Source: Ruminococcaceae bacterium UBA1691 (GTDB taxonomy: Bacteria > Bacillota > Clostridia > Oscillospirales > Acutalibacteraceae). From it: a stretch of DNA of 8,769 bases. Shown here piece by piece: positions 1-6,630 of this stretch. Location: the NCBI GenBank assembly GCA_002320555.1, contig DCJV01000038.1:8449-17217 (forward strand), written 5' to 3'. The notes under the pieces are model-generated. The model ran no database searches, had not been told where the DNA came from, and saw nothing but the letters and a program-made list of their open reading frames with translations. Numbering within the stretch: the first letter of the stretch is position 1; every line of letters starts with the position of its first letter. A program made the position numbers and the translations under genes.

Positions 1-18
1 GTTTATTAATATTTGTTT

Positions 19-48
19 TTGGCAACTTTACTTGTATTTTTTTGTGAT
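19..48 (+). promoter_or_regulatory. Possible sigma-A-like promoter for the GH106-related gene
   Basis: TTGGCA (19-24, five of six consensus bases) and TGTGAT (43-48, four of six) are separated by 18 bases in a T-rich stretch. An alternative pair is TTGTAT (32-37) and TATGAT (55-60) with 17 bases. Either would give a leader of roughly 100 bases before the start at 173. AT-rich DNA produces such matches easily, so this is only a candidate. Confidence 0.3.
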
Positions 49-114
49 TCCATGTATGATATTTGTTGTGATGGGAACAGGCGGCAAAATCGTGCCTCCT
101 GCTTTTCTCAAAAT

Positions 115-135
115 GCAAGCCGTTAGAGCGGCTGC
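115..135 (+). other. Small hairpin in the leader of the GH106-related gene
   Basis: AGCCG (118-122) and CGGCT (129-133) pair around a TTAGAG loop. With one bulged A (117), GC at 115-116 extends the stem to GC at 134-135. It lies about 25 bases upstream of the ribosome binding site and has no run of T directly after it. It may be a leader structure or chance. Confidence 0.25.
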
Positions 136-172
136 TTTGATCCGATCTTTTCTTTACATTAGGAGAACACCT

Positions 173-3169
173 ATGGACAAGGAATTTGAGCGTTTGCTTG
201 CCAGCCCGCCAAAGCAATTCCGCCCTATCCCCTTCTGGTCCTGGAATGCGCGACTGTGCGAGGAGGAAACAACGCAACAGCTTGCACAGATGGATGAAGC
301 CGGTATCGGCGGCGTTTTTATGCATGCACGTGGCGGCCTGCAAACCGGATATATGGGGCACGAATGGATGGATAATATCCGCGCGGCGGTTACCGAATGC
401 AAAAGGCGCGGCATGTCCGCCTGGGGATATGACGAAAACGGCTGGCCCAGCGGCTTCGGGGGCGGTTTCGTCAACCGGATGGGAGCAAAATATCAGCAAA
501 AATATCTGCGCTGCTCACATACGCCGCCGCGGGAGAACGCCGTATCCATTACCAGCCTCCCGGTGCAGGGCCAACTTTTCTATTTTTACTACGAAATCAA
601 TCAAAATTACGTAGATCTGCTGGATCCCAAGGTAACGCGCGCATTCCTGCGCAGCGTCCATCAGCAGTATAAGCGGCGTTTGGGAGAACAGATGGGCGGC
701 CTGGCCGGATTTTTTACAGACGAGCCGCAGCTCTCTCGCAGCGGCTATCCATGGTCCCAGACGCTTCCGACGGCATATCGGAAAAGATACGGCGAGCCGC
801 TATTGGAGAGGCTTCCCGATCTCTTCTTCCCCACTGATACCGCAAGCCGGACGCGGGTGCGCTACTGGCGGCTGGTCACCGATCTTTTTGCAGAGCATTA
901 TGCAAAGCAGGTATCCTCCTGGTGCCATGAAAACGGCGTCAAGCTGACCGGCCATCTGGTCTGCGAGGAGACGCTGGGCAGCCAGATGACCTCCAACGGC
1001 GCATGCATGCCGCACTATGAATATTTTGATATCCCAGGCATTGACTGGCTGGGCCGCGGAGTTTCCGACTGCCTGACGCCTCTGCAGGCCTCCTCTGTGG
1101 CGCACCAGCTCGGAAGGCAGCAGATCCTGAGCGAATCCTTTGCCATGTGCGGCTGGAATGTCAGCTTTGAGGAGCTGCGCTGGATTTTCGAATGGCAGAT
1201 GGTGCGCGGCATCACGCTCTTATGCCAGCACCTTGAGCCGTACAGCCTTGCAGGTATCCGCAAGCGTGACTATCCTGCGGCGCTTTTCATTCAGCAGCCC
1301 TGGTGGAAGGAATATAGCCGCTTCAATGATTTCGTCAGCCGGATCGGCATGCTGCTCACCCTCGGCAGTGTTCATTTCGACGTTCTCCTGCTACATCCGC
1401 AGCAATCCGCCTGGCTGCTCTATGACGGCAGCGAGGAGGGGAAAGCTAAGATTGATGCGCTCAATGCCTCCCTGCTTTCCGTGATCAAGGCACTGGAGGA
1501 TGCACAGATTCCGTTTCACCTGGGAGACGATCGGATCCTCGCGCAGCATGCGCAGGTAGAGGGAAAGCGCCTGTGTGTGGGAACCCAGCGCTATCGCGCG
1601 GTGATCGTCCCGCCCTGCCGCTCTCTAGACGCGCGGGTGCTCTCGCTTCTCACGCAGTTTTCACAAAACGGCGGAACGCTCCTCTGGGTGAAGCAGGAAA
1701 TACACGCGGCTCCGGCGCACGAAGCCGGGCTTCCGAGCATGGTGGATGGCGTTCCCTGCACAGATCCGTATCGGCTCGCCGCCGCCTCGATATGCGTTCC
1801 CCTGTTGCATGTAGCACAAGCGATTCCCAGCTGCTGCAAGCCGCTCTCCCTTTCCCTTGGGGATGGCTCCCCCGCCGCCGGAATCGCCGCCACAATGCGC
1901 GATTTTGATCAGGAAGGCTTTCGGATGTACTATCTGGTCAACACGGACTCACCCGCTTGTACGCTTATTGTACGGACAAAGGGAGCGGATGCGGTGATCT
2001 TTGATCCAACCTCCGGGAAGAAAAAGCCGTTATCTTTTGTACGGGAAGACGGCGAGCTACGCTTTTCTCTCAACATGGAGCAGCGGGATAGCGCCGTTAT
2101 ATTTGTTTTTGAAAAATCACAGGGATTCTTTACGGGGCGCAAAAAGAAAAAAATGACCGCACATCCGCGCTCCATCGCGCCAAGCCTTTCCCCCACGTGG
2201 GAAATCGTCCACAGCGACCCCAACGCCCTGACGCTAGACCGCTGCGACTGCTTCTTTCACGGAAAACCGGCGGGCGAAAATCTCCCGGCCATTGAAATTA
2301 CGGAGCTTGCCTGTGCGCTCGCACAGCCTGTGGAGCTCCGGCTGGCCTATCGTTTCCATATCGCGCAGCCGCTCTCCGGGCCGCTCTATCTCGTATGCGA
2401 ATCGCCGAAAAATTACCGTTTCACCATCAACGGCAAAATTGCGCGGCTCTCCCCCTGCGGATACTATCGGGACAAATCATTCGTCAAATTGAATATCAGT
2501 AAATTCGTAAAGACGGGGCGCAATGAGCTCTGTATGGACACCTGCTTCCAGCAATACGGCTCCGTCTACAGTGATTTTCGGGCGGCGGCCGAGGGCTTTG
2601 AATCCGTCCGGAACCGCCTGACCTATGATGAAGAAGTGGAAGCCATCTATCTCGTTGGCAATTTCCGCGTCGATACGCCCGGCGTTTTTCAGGCAGGACA
2701 GCGAGAGGATCGCCTTTATCAGGGGGATTTCTCTCTGACGCCTCCTTCCCCGTATGTCTGCTCCGGCGACCTTGTCGGGCAGGGCTTTCCGTTCTTCAGC
2801 GGCCAGATGACCCTGCGCAATACCTTTCAGCTCACGCAGGAGGAATGTCAAGGCCGCTGCCTACGCTTTGCCAAACGCGGTGCCATCGTGCTCAACATAC
2901 GGGTTAACGGAAGACCCGCTGGAAAAATTTTTTGGAGACCTTATGAAATCAACCTTGATGGGCTGCTGCACGAGGGTGAAAACAAAATTGAAATCACGCT
3001 CACCGGCTCCCTGCGCAATTTGCTTGGCCCGCATCATCTCAAAGAAGGCGAATGCTACAGCGTGTCTCCCGGCAGCTTTTACCGCCGCTCACAGGTCTGG
3101 CGGGACGGTGATAACCCCGATTGGACAGACGGCTATTCCTTTGTGGAATTTGGATTGTTTTTAAAATAG
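173..3169 (+). CDS. GH106-related glycoside hydrolase (putative alpha-L-rhamnosidase-like), cytoplasmic
   Basis: A 998-residue protein predicted to cleave a terminal sugar, possibly rhamnose, from an imported glycoside or oligosaccharide. The ATG at 173 follows AGGAG (161-165) with 7 bases between, and family-like sequence begins just after it. Residues about 15-400 look like a TIM barrel: PFWSWN (20-25), AGIGGVFMHARGGL (43-56), YDENGWPSG (86-94), FTDEP (181-185) and LSESFAMCGW (319-328). By analogy with GH106 enzymes, E184 and E321 are the likely catalytic pair; that assignment is inference. Residues about 400-510 resemble the Rossmann-like domain that follows the barrel in such enzymes. Two jelly-roll-like segments follow (about 680-850 and 870-998); the last has VNGRPAGKIFWRPYEINLDG (911-930) and ends with a GxN-rich strand pattern. 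A Lys-rich linker lies at 657-660. There is no signal peptide, so it should act in the cytoplasm. It converges on the GH3 gene. The glycosidase class is fairly sure; the rhamnose substrate is not. Confidence 0.85.
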   Translation: MDKEFERLLASPPKQFRPIPFWSWNARLCEEETTQQLAQMDEAGIGGVFMHARGGLQTGYMGHEWMDNIRAAVTECKRRGMSAWGYDENGWPSGFGGGFVNRMGAKYQQKYLRCSHTPPRENAVSITSLPVQGQLFYFYYEINQNYVDLLDPKVTRAFLRSVHQQYKRRLGEQMGGLAGFFTDEPQLSRSGYPWSQTLPTAYRKRYGEPLLERLPDLFFPTDTASRTRVRYWRLVTDLFAEHYAKQVSSWCHENGVKLTGHLVCEETLGSQMTSNGACMPHYEYFDIPGIDWLGRGVSDCLTPLQASSVAHQLGRQQILSESFAMCGWNVSFEELRWIFEWQMVRGITLLCQHLEPYSLAGIRKRDYPAALFIQQPWWKEYSRFNDFVSRIGMLLTLGSVHFDVLLLHPQQSAWLLYDGSEEGKAKIDALNASLLSVIKALEDAQIPFHLGDDRILAQHAQVEGKRLCVGTQRYRAVIVPPCRSLDARVLSLLTQFSQNGGTLLWVKQEIHAAPAHEAGLPSMVDGVPCTDPYRLAAASICVPLLHVAQAIPSCCKPLSLSLGDGSPAAGIAATMRDFDQEGFRMYYLVNTDSPACTLIVRTKGADAVIFDPTSGKKKPLSFVREDGELRFSLNMEQRDSAVIFVFEKSQGFFTGRKKKKMTAHPRSIAPSLSPTWEIVHSDPNALTLDRCDCFFHGKPAGENLPAIEITELACALAQPVELRLAYRFHIAQPLSGPLYLVCESPKNYRFTINGKIARLSPCGYYRDKSFVKLNISKFVKTGRNELCMDTCFQQYGSVYSDFRAAAEGFESVRNRLTYDEEVEAIYLVGNFRVDTPGVFQAGQREDRLYQGDFSLTPPSPYVCSGDLVGQGFPFFSGQMTLRNTFQLTQEECQGRCLRFAKRGAIVLNIRVNGRPAGKIFWRPYEINLDGLLHEGENKIEITLTGSLRNLLGPHHLKEGECYSVSPGSFYRRSQVWRDGDNPDWTDGYSFVEFGLFLK

Positions 3170-3198
3170 GAGCGGTAGCATCGGTGAACAGGGGCCCG

Positions 3199-3225
3199 GA
3201 GGGGATTTTTGCATCGCCTCTTTTT
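3199..3225 (+). terminator. Intrinsic terminator after the GH106-related gene
   Basis: GAGGGGAT (3199-3206) pairs with ATCGCCTC (3213-3220) with one internal G-G mismatch and a TTTTGC loop, and is followed at once by five T (3221-3225). It starts 30 bases after the + strand stop codon. Read on the - strand the stem is followed by GC-rich sequence, so it should terminate the + strand gene but not obviously the converging GH3 gene. Confidence 0.7.
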
Positions 3226-3236
3226 CTGTAATAACT

Positions 3237-5690
3237 TTATTGATCGAACCTGCCGCGCTCCATTGCTGTGGAATTCATTGCAAAGCGCAGCACATTTTTG
3301 GCGCTTCGCTGCAGCTCTCCCAAGGTGATTCCGTCCTGCTTTCCATAGGTTTTCAAAAGCGTGCCGTCGCGCTTCTGCTTTCCCATGCGCTTTCCGCCCG
3401 GCATCAGCACATCGACCTGCGCACGGACGCGGTACGCATTGTCCCGCAGGGCCGGGAATTCAGGGCTTTTGGAAGAGCGCATCCACCAGTCGGTCATCAC
3501 GCAGCCCTCATATCCCCATTCCCCGCGCAGGACCGTGGTGCAAAGCTCGTATTGATAATGGCCCCACACGCCGTTGATCTTGTTATAGGAGGTCATGAGA
3601 TTCTTCGGCCTTGCCTCCCTGACGCAGATTTCAAAGCCTTTGAGATAAATCTCGCGCAGGGCGCGCTCGGATAAACGGGAATCGTTGAAATTCCGGCAAA
3701 ACTCCTGATTATTGCAGGCAAAATGCTTAGGACAGGCTGATACCCCCGTCTTCTGCAGCCCGGTCACGGCAGCGGCTGCGATTTTTCCCGTTAGAAAAGG
3801 ATCTTCAGAATAATATTCAAAATTCCGGCCGCACATCGGATTGCGGTGGATATTCATGCCGGGCGCCAGCAGCACATCAGAGCCCTTCTCCCGCATCTCC
3901 CGGCCTTCCGCCTCATATACCTCCCTGACCAGCGCCTCATCAAAGGTACAGGCGAGCAGCGTACCGATGGGCAGCAGGGAACAGCAGCTTTGCAGGCGAA
4001 TACCGGAGGGGCCGTCAGTCGTTGTGATCGGTGGAATCCCCTTTTTGCGCAGGGACGGCAGCACACCGCCGTATACGCCCGCGTTTCCCGGTACGCCGAG
4101 CGGACTGTCCATGATACCAGCGCCCCGTGTGATTGCTTCCAGCTCGGTCAAATCAAGCTGGGCGACAAATTCGTCCATCGTTACCTTTCCCGCCTTCACG
4201 TCAGACAGGCGATACCCCCGGTCCCCGGTCATGGGAACGCTTTCCGGAAGCGCGTGTAATATCATCTGCTTTAAATCGATGGAACAGGTGTGTACTGCCT
4301 CTTTGACCGGTATGCGCACGCCGTTTGATTCCTTCGCCACGAAGATGGAAAAGGCCTCCTTCGGCGCGGCAACCTCTTGAAGCTGCTCAAAGACCATTGT
4401 CTTCTCCTGCACATATTCCCATACGCGCTCCGCATTGCGGACGCTGGTTCCAAGGGCAAATCCATAGCTCCCCTTTTCCACCACATAAGCTGAGCGATGG
4501 CCTGTTCTACCGCTGTCGTCATAGGAGGACAGGCGTTCAAACGGAACCGTTATGGACAGCTGCTGGCTTTCTCCGGGCGCAAGCAGTTTCGTCTTTGCAA
4601 ATCCTGCGAGGATTCGCGCTGGATTGCCGAGGCTGCCGCAGGGCTTCTCCAGATAGACCTGCACGGCCTCCTTCCCGCCAAACCGCCCGTCTGTGTTGGA
4701 ACCGGTGCACGTAAGCACTATGCCGTCTGTTATGCACTCCGCGCGGTCAAACGAAACGGAAAAGGAGGCATAGCTCAGCCCATAACCAAACGGATATAGA
4801 ACAGCGTCCTTCTGAAACGTTTCAAACCACCGGTATCCAACATAGATATCCTCTTCATAGTGATTATAAGCCCTGCCGCCAAAGCAGCCGGAGGACGGAT
4901 AGCTGTCATATGCACGCACGACCGTATCCGTAAGCTTCCCGCAGGGCGATACCGTGCCGCACAGTAGATCCGCAGCGGCATTGCCGCTCTCCATGCCGCC
5001 CTGCCACACCAGCAAAACGGCGCTGAGCCGGTCGCCATAGGCTTCGATCCACGATAAATCCATCATGCTGCCGATATTCAGCAGCACAGCCGTTTTTTCA
5101 AACTGTGATGTAACGGTGGAGAGCATCTGCTCCTCGCCATCCGTCAGATAAAAGCTTCCCTTTTCCAGTGTATTCTCTCGATCCTCGCCGGCGGATCGGC
5201 CGATAACCACCACGGCGCTTCTGGAGGTCTCCGCTGCCTTTCGGACAAGCTCCTGCGTCAGCGGCATTTCCGGATAAAAACGGGGCCAATGGCCCCAAAA
5301 GCCGTGGTCGACCGGGTTTTCAGCACACCACGCTTCATAAATGGAGGCCAGCTCTTCATTCAGCCTCAGGCCGCTGCAATGACGAATGCCTTCCATCAGA
5401 TTGACAGCATACGGCTTGTTCACGTCGCCGCCCGAGCCGTAGCCCGTGTAGAACCAATCTTTTTGCACCCTGCCAAAGAGGGCAACCGTCTCGCCCCGCT
5501 CCAGGGGCAGCATACCATCGTTTTTCAAAAGTACCGCACCCTCCGCAGCCGCGCGGCGGAGCAATTCCGGCATGCCGGGCGTTATCGTTTTCTCCGCGGT
5601 CACCCGTCCGCTTTCTGCCTGTGACAGCCTGCTCAGCTTGGAAAAAGCCTTCCACACAGCCCCAATGATTTTTGTCATCATATCTGGCAT
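3237..5690 (-). CDS. Domain-permuted GH3 beta-glucosidase-like glycoside hydrolase
   Basis: An 817-residue retaining glycosidase of family GH3, expected to release terminal beta-linked glucose (or a related sugar such as xylose) from oligosaccharides or aglycones in the cytoplasm. The order is reversed compared with ordinary GH3 enzymes. The alpha/beta sandwich domain comes first (about 40-305: AAAEGAVLLKNDGMLPL at 47-63, LYPFGYGLSY at 298-307), then a fibronectin III-like domain (about 310-425), a linker, and last the barrel domain (about 512-805). The barrel shows TDGPSGIR (558-565), GRNFEYYSEDP (621-631), KHFACNNQE (655-663) and VMTDWW (731-736). D734 is the expected nucleophile. The acid/base candidate is E169 in SAGEDRE, aligning with the known GH3 motif before a FYL..DE segment. 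The start at 5690 has AAGGAG on the - strand (5699-5704) 8 bases upstream. No signal peptide is seen. Both catalytic residues appear present, so it should be active; the exact sugar is unknown. Confidence 0.93.
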   Translation of the reverse strand: MPDMMTKIIGAVWKAFSKLSRLSQAESGRVTAEKTITPGMPELLRRAAAEGAVLLKNDGMLPLERGETVALFGRVQKDWFYTGYGSGGDVNKPYAVNLMEGIRHCSGLRLNEELASIYEAWCAENPVDHGFWGHWPRFYPEMPLTQELVRKAAETSRSAVVVIGRSAGEDRENTLEKGSFYLTDGEEQMLSTVTSQFEKTAVLLNIGSMMDLSWIEAYGDRLSAVLLVWQGGMESGNAAADLLCGTVSPCGKLTDTVVRAYDSYPSSGCFGGRAYNHYEEDIYVGYRWFETFQKDAVLYPFGYGLSYASFSVSFDRAECITDGIVLTCTGSNTDGRFGGKEAVQVYLEKPCGSLGNPARILAGFAKTKLLAPGESQQLSITVPFERLSSYDDSGRTGHRSAYVVEKGSYGFALGTSVRNAERVWEYVQEKTMVFEQLQEVAAPKEAFSIFVAKESNGVRIPVKEAVHTCSIDLKQMILHALPESVPMTGDRGYRLSDVKAGKVTMDEFVAQLDLTELEAITRGAGIMDSPLGVPGNAGVYGGVLPSLRKKGIPPITTTDGPSGIRLQSCCSLLPIGTLLACTFDEALVREVYEAEGREMREKGSDVLLAPGMNIHRNPMCGRNFEYYSEDPFLTGKIAAAAVTGLQKTGVSACPKHFACNNQEFCRNFNDSRLSERALREIYLKGFEICVREARPKNLMTSYNKINGVWGHYQYELCTTVLRGEWGYEGCVMTDWWMRSSKSPEFPALRDNAYRVRAQVDVLMPGGKRMGKQKRDGTLLKTYGKQDGITLGELQRSAKNVLRFAMNSTAMERGRFDQ

Positions 5691-5800
5691 CGCTATTTCT
5701 CCTTTTGCTTCTATAAACGTATTTTTCTCTGAACCCGCCCTCCTACAGGATATTCTCCTGATATTTTATCATACTGCGTGCCGAAAAGGAAAGCGTATTG

Positions 5801-5822
5801 CCCGGGAAATCAATCTTCCGGG
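5801..5822. promoter_or_regulatory. Dyad CCCGG-N12-CCGGG, possible operator
   Basis: CCCGG (5801-5805) and CCGGG (5818-5822) form a perfect inverted repeat; AA/TT inside extends the symmetry with one offset base. It sits in the divergent promoter region, upstream of the candidate - strand -10 box, where a regulator of the GH3 gene could bind. It could equally be a weak hairpin or chance. No regulator gene lies in the window to support it. Confidence 0.25.
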
Positions 5823-5914
5823 ATATCGCTGCGCTTTTGCCTCCTCACGCGCAATTTCTCCCGTGTTGCTTCGTTCCAAGGCTCCCTCTTTTCGACGCTT
5901 TTCTTCCACTTCGC

Positions 5915-5943
5915 TTTTCAAATCGTTTAAAATTGGATATAAT
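5915..5943 (+). promoter_or_regulatory. Sigma-A-like promoter for the tautomerase gene
   Basis: A perfect TATAAT (5938-5943) lies 17 bases after TTTTCA (5915-5920, four of six consensus -35 bases). Transcription would start near 5950, giving a leader of about 38 bases before the ATG at 5988. The surrounding DNA is AT-rich compared with the flanking genes, as expected of a promoter. Confidence 0.65.
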
Positions 5944-5987
5944 AAGAACCATTGTAATCCCAAACTTTCATTCAGGAGGAATCGTAT

Positions 5988-6329
5988 ATGCCTTATATTT
6001 CAACACAAATCAGCACATCTCTCTCTCCGGACAAGGAAACGGCCCTCAAGGCAAAATTCGGCAACGCAATCAAGCTGCTCGGCAAAACAGAAAGCTGGCT
6101 GATGCTTTCCTTTGAGGACAACTGCCGGCTGTGGTTCCAGGGAAATCAGGAAAAGCCCTGTGCCTTTGTTGTAGTAAAGCTTTTCGGGAAGGCATCCCCT
6201 GAGGCATATGAGAGGATGACCGCCGAGGTCACGCGGATTTTACAGGAGGAGCTTGCTCTCGACCCTACACGCATTTATGTGCAGTATGAGGAGGTCAGCC
6301 ATTGGGGCTGGAACGCAAGCAATATATAA
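5988..6329 (+). CDS. MIF family / phenylpyruvate tautomerase homologue
   Basis: A 113-residue protein of the macrophage migration inhibitory factor family (tautomerase superfamily), which form trimers and can interconvert keto and enol forms of phenylpyruvate-like acids. The start is secure: AGGAGGA (5974-5980) lies 7 bases before ATG. Pro2, which becomes the N-terminal catalytic proline once Met is removed, is present, and K33 matches the active-site lysine of human MIF. The block EKPCAFVV (55-62), FGK (66-68), DPTRIYVQY (92-100) and the ending GWNAS (107-111) align along their length with human MIF, whose length is 115. The second cysteine of the human CXXC motif is replaced by V61, so thiol-oxidoreductase activity is unlikely. 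The protein has no signal peptide. It is probably first in an operon with the 60-residue gene 27 bases downstream. Family assignment is strong; the physiological substrate is unknown. Confidence 0.92.
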   Translation: MPYISTQISTSLSPDKETALKAKFGNAIKLLGKTESWLMLSFEDNCRLWFQGNQEKPCAFVVVKLFGKASPEAYERMTAEVTRILQEELALDPTRIYVQYEEVSHWGWNASNI

Positions 6330-6356
6330 ATTTGGCACAGGGAAGAAGGTCTTTTT

Positions 6357-6539
6357 ATGTCTTATACAGATCAGTTGCTCAAGAGCATGTGCGACAAAAT
6401 GGACACGCTGATTGAAAGCCAACGGCAAATCGAACGCAGCCTTTCGCTGATCGAGCAGACGATCCGGCAAACGAACTTAGCAACGCCGGAGCAGCACCGC
6501 AAAGTGAAGGTGAACATTCGAAAGCCACGCCAGGAATAA
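6357..6539 (+). CDS. Small coiled-coil protein of unknown function
   Basis: A 60-residue hypothetical protein. AGAAGG (6344-6349) lies 7 bases before the ATG, and the gene begins only 27 bases after the tautomerase stop with no terminator between, so the two are probably co-transcribed. Residues 8-36 have a near-perfect heptad pattern: L8, M11, M15, L18, Q22, I25, L29, I32 and I36 fall in a/d positions, indicating a parallel or antiparallel coiled coil of about four heptads. The tail after P44 is basic (HRKVKVNIRKPR at 47-58) and could bind nucleic acid or an acidic surface. It has no membrane segment or signal peptide. I recognise no family. That it is real rests on its ribosome binding site, spacing and the regular heptads. 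Confidence 0.7.
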   Translation: MSYTDQLLKSMCDKMDTLIESQRQIERSLSLIEQTIRQTNLATPEQHRKVKVNIRKPRQE

Positions 6540-6552
6540 AACCGGCCGGTTT
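6539..6552. repeat. Perfect 14-base palindrome
   Basis: AAACCGGCCGGTTT is identical to its reverse complement and begins on the last base of the stop codon of the 60-residue gene. It has no loop, so as DNA it looks more like a protein binding site than an RNA hairpin. A weak TATAGT follows at 6562-6567, but without a recognisable -35 at the proper distance. Confidence 0.4.
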
Positions 6553-6586
6553 GTCGGAAAATATAGTAAACTGATTCGCTTGGAAG

Positions 6587-6614
6587 GGAAGCCGACGCCG
6601 TGATCCTGGCTTCC
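6587..6614 (+). other. Inverted repeat just upstream of the propeller gene's ribosome binding site
   Basis: GGAAGCC (6587-6593) and GGCTTCC (6608-6614) form a 7-bp stem with a 14-base loop that ends 4 bases before GGAGGAG (6619-6625). There is no T run, so it is not an intrinsic terminator. In mRNA it could stabilise the 5' end or affect ribosome access; no function is shown by the sequence. Confidence 0.35.
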
Positions 6615-6630
6615 GCCCGGAGGAGCGCTC

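Larger units (their letters stand above)
5691..5987. other. Divergent intergenic region between GH3 and tautomerase genes
   Basis: These 297 bases separate two genes transcribed away from each other and should hold both promoters. The + strand promoter is listed separately. Towards the GH3 gene, an AT-rich stretch at 5763-5773 reads on the - strand as TATGATAAAAT and could supply a -10 box, but no good -35 is visible at 16-18 bases. Inverted repeats are present at 5741-5760 (TCCT/AGGA units) and at 5801-5822. Short open frames here lack ribosome binding sites, and I do not consider them genes. Confidence 0.6.

Noticed and set aside
32..172. N-terminal extension of 47 residues on the GH106-related protein from a TTG at 32
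   Set aside because: The TTG has no ribosome binding site, the extension overlaps the candidate promoter, and ATG at 173 has a clear AGGAG at good spacing with family-like sequence starting right after it.
3191..3225. Bidirectional terminator between the converging glycosidase genes
   Set aside because: Only the + strand has a T run after the stem; on the - strand the stem is followed by CGGGCCCC.
3841..4380. Open frame of 179 codons on the + strand inside the GH3 gene
   Set aside because: It is antisense to the conserved barrel domain of the GH3 gene, whose motifs are intact; it is a shadow of high-GC codon use.
5769..5963. Open frame of 64 codons on the - strand in the divergent intergenic region
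   Set aside because: It has no ribosome binding site, overlaps the + strand promoter at 5915-5943, and its product resembles no family I know.
6561..6567. TATAGT as a -10 box for the propeller gene
   Set aside because: No acceptable -35 is found 16-18 bases upstream; the position is filled by the AAACCGG palindrome. An activator-dependent promoter cannot be excluded.
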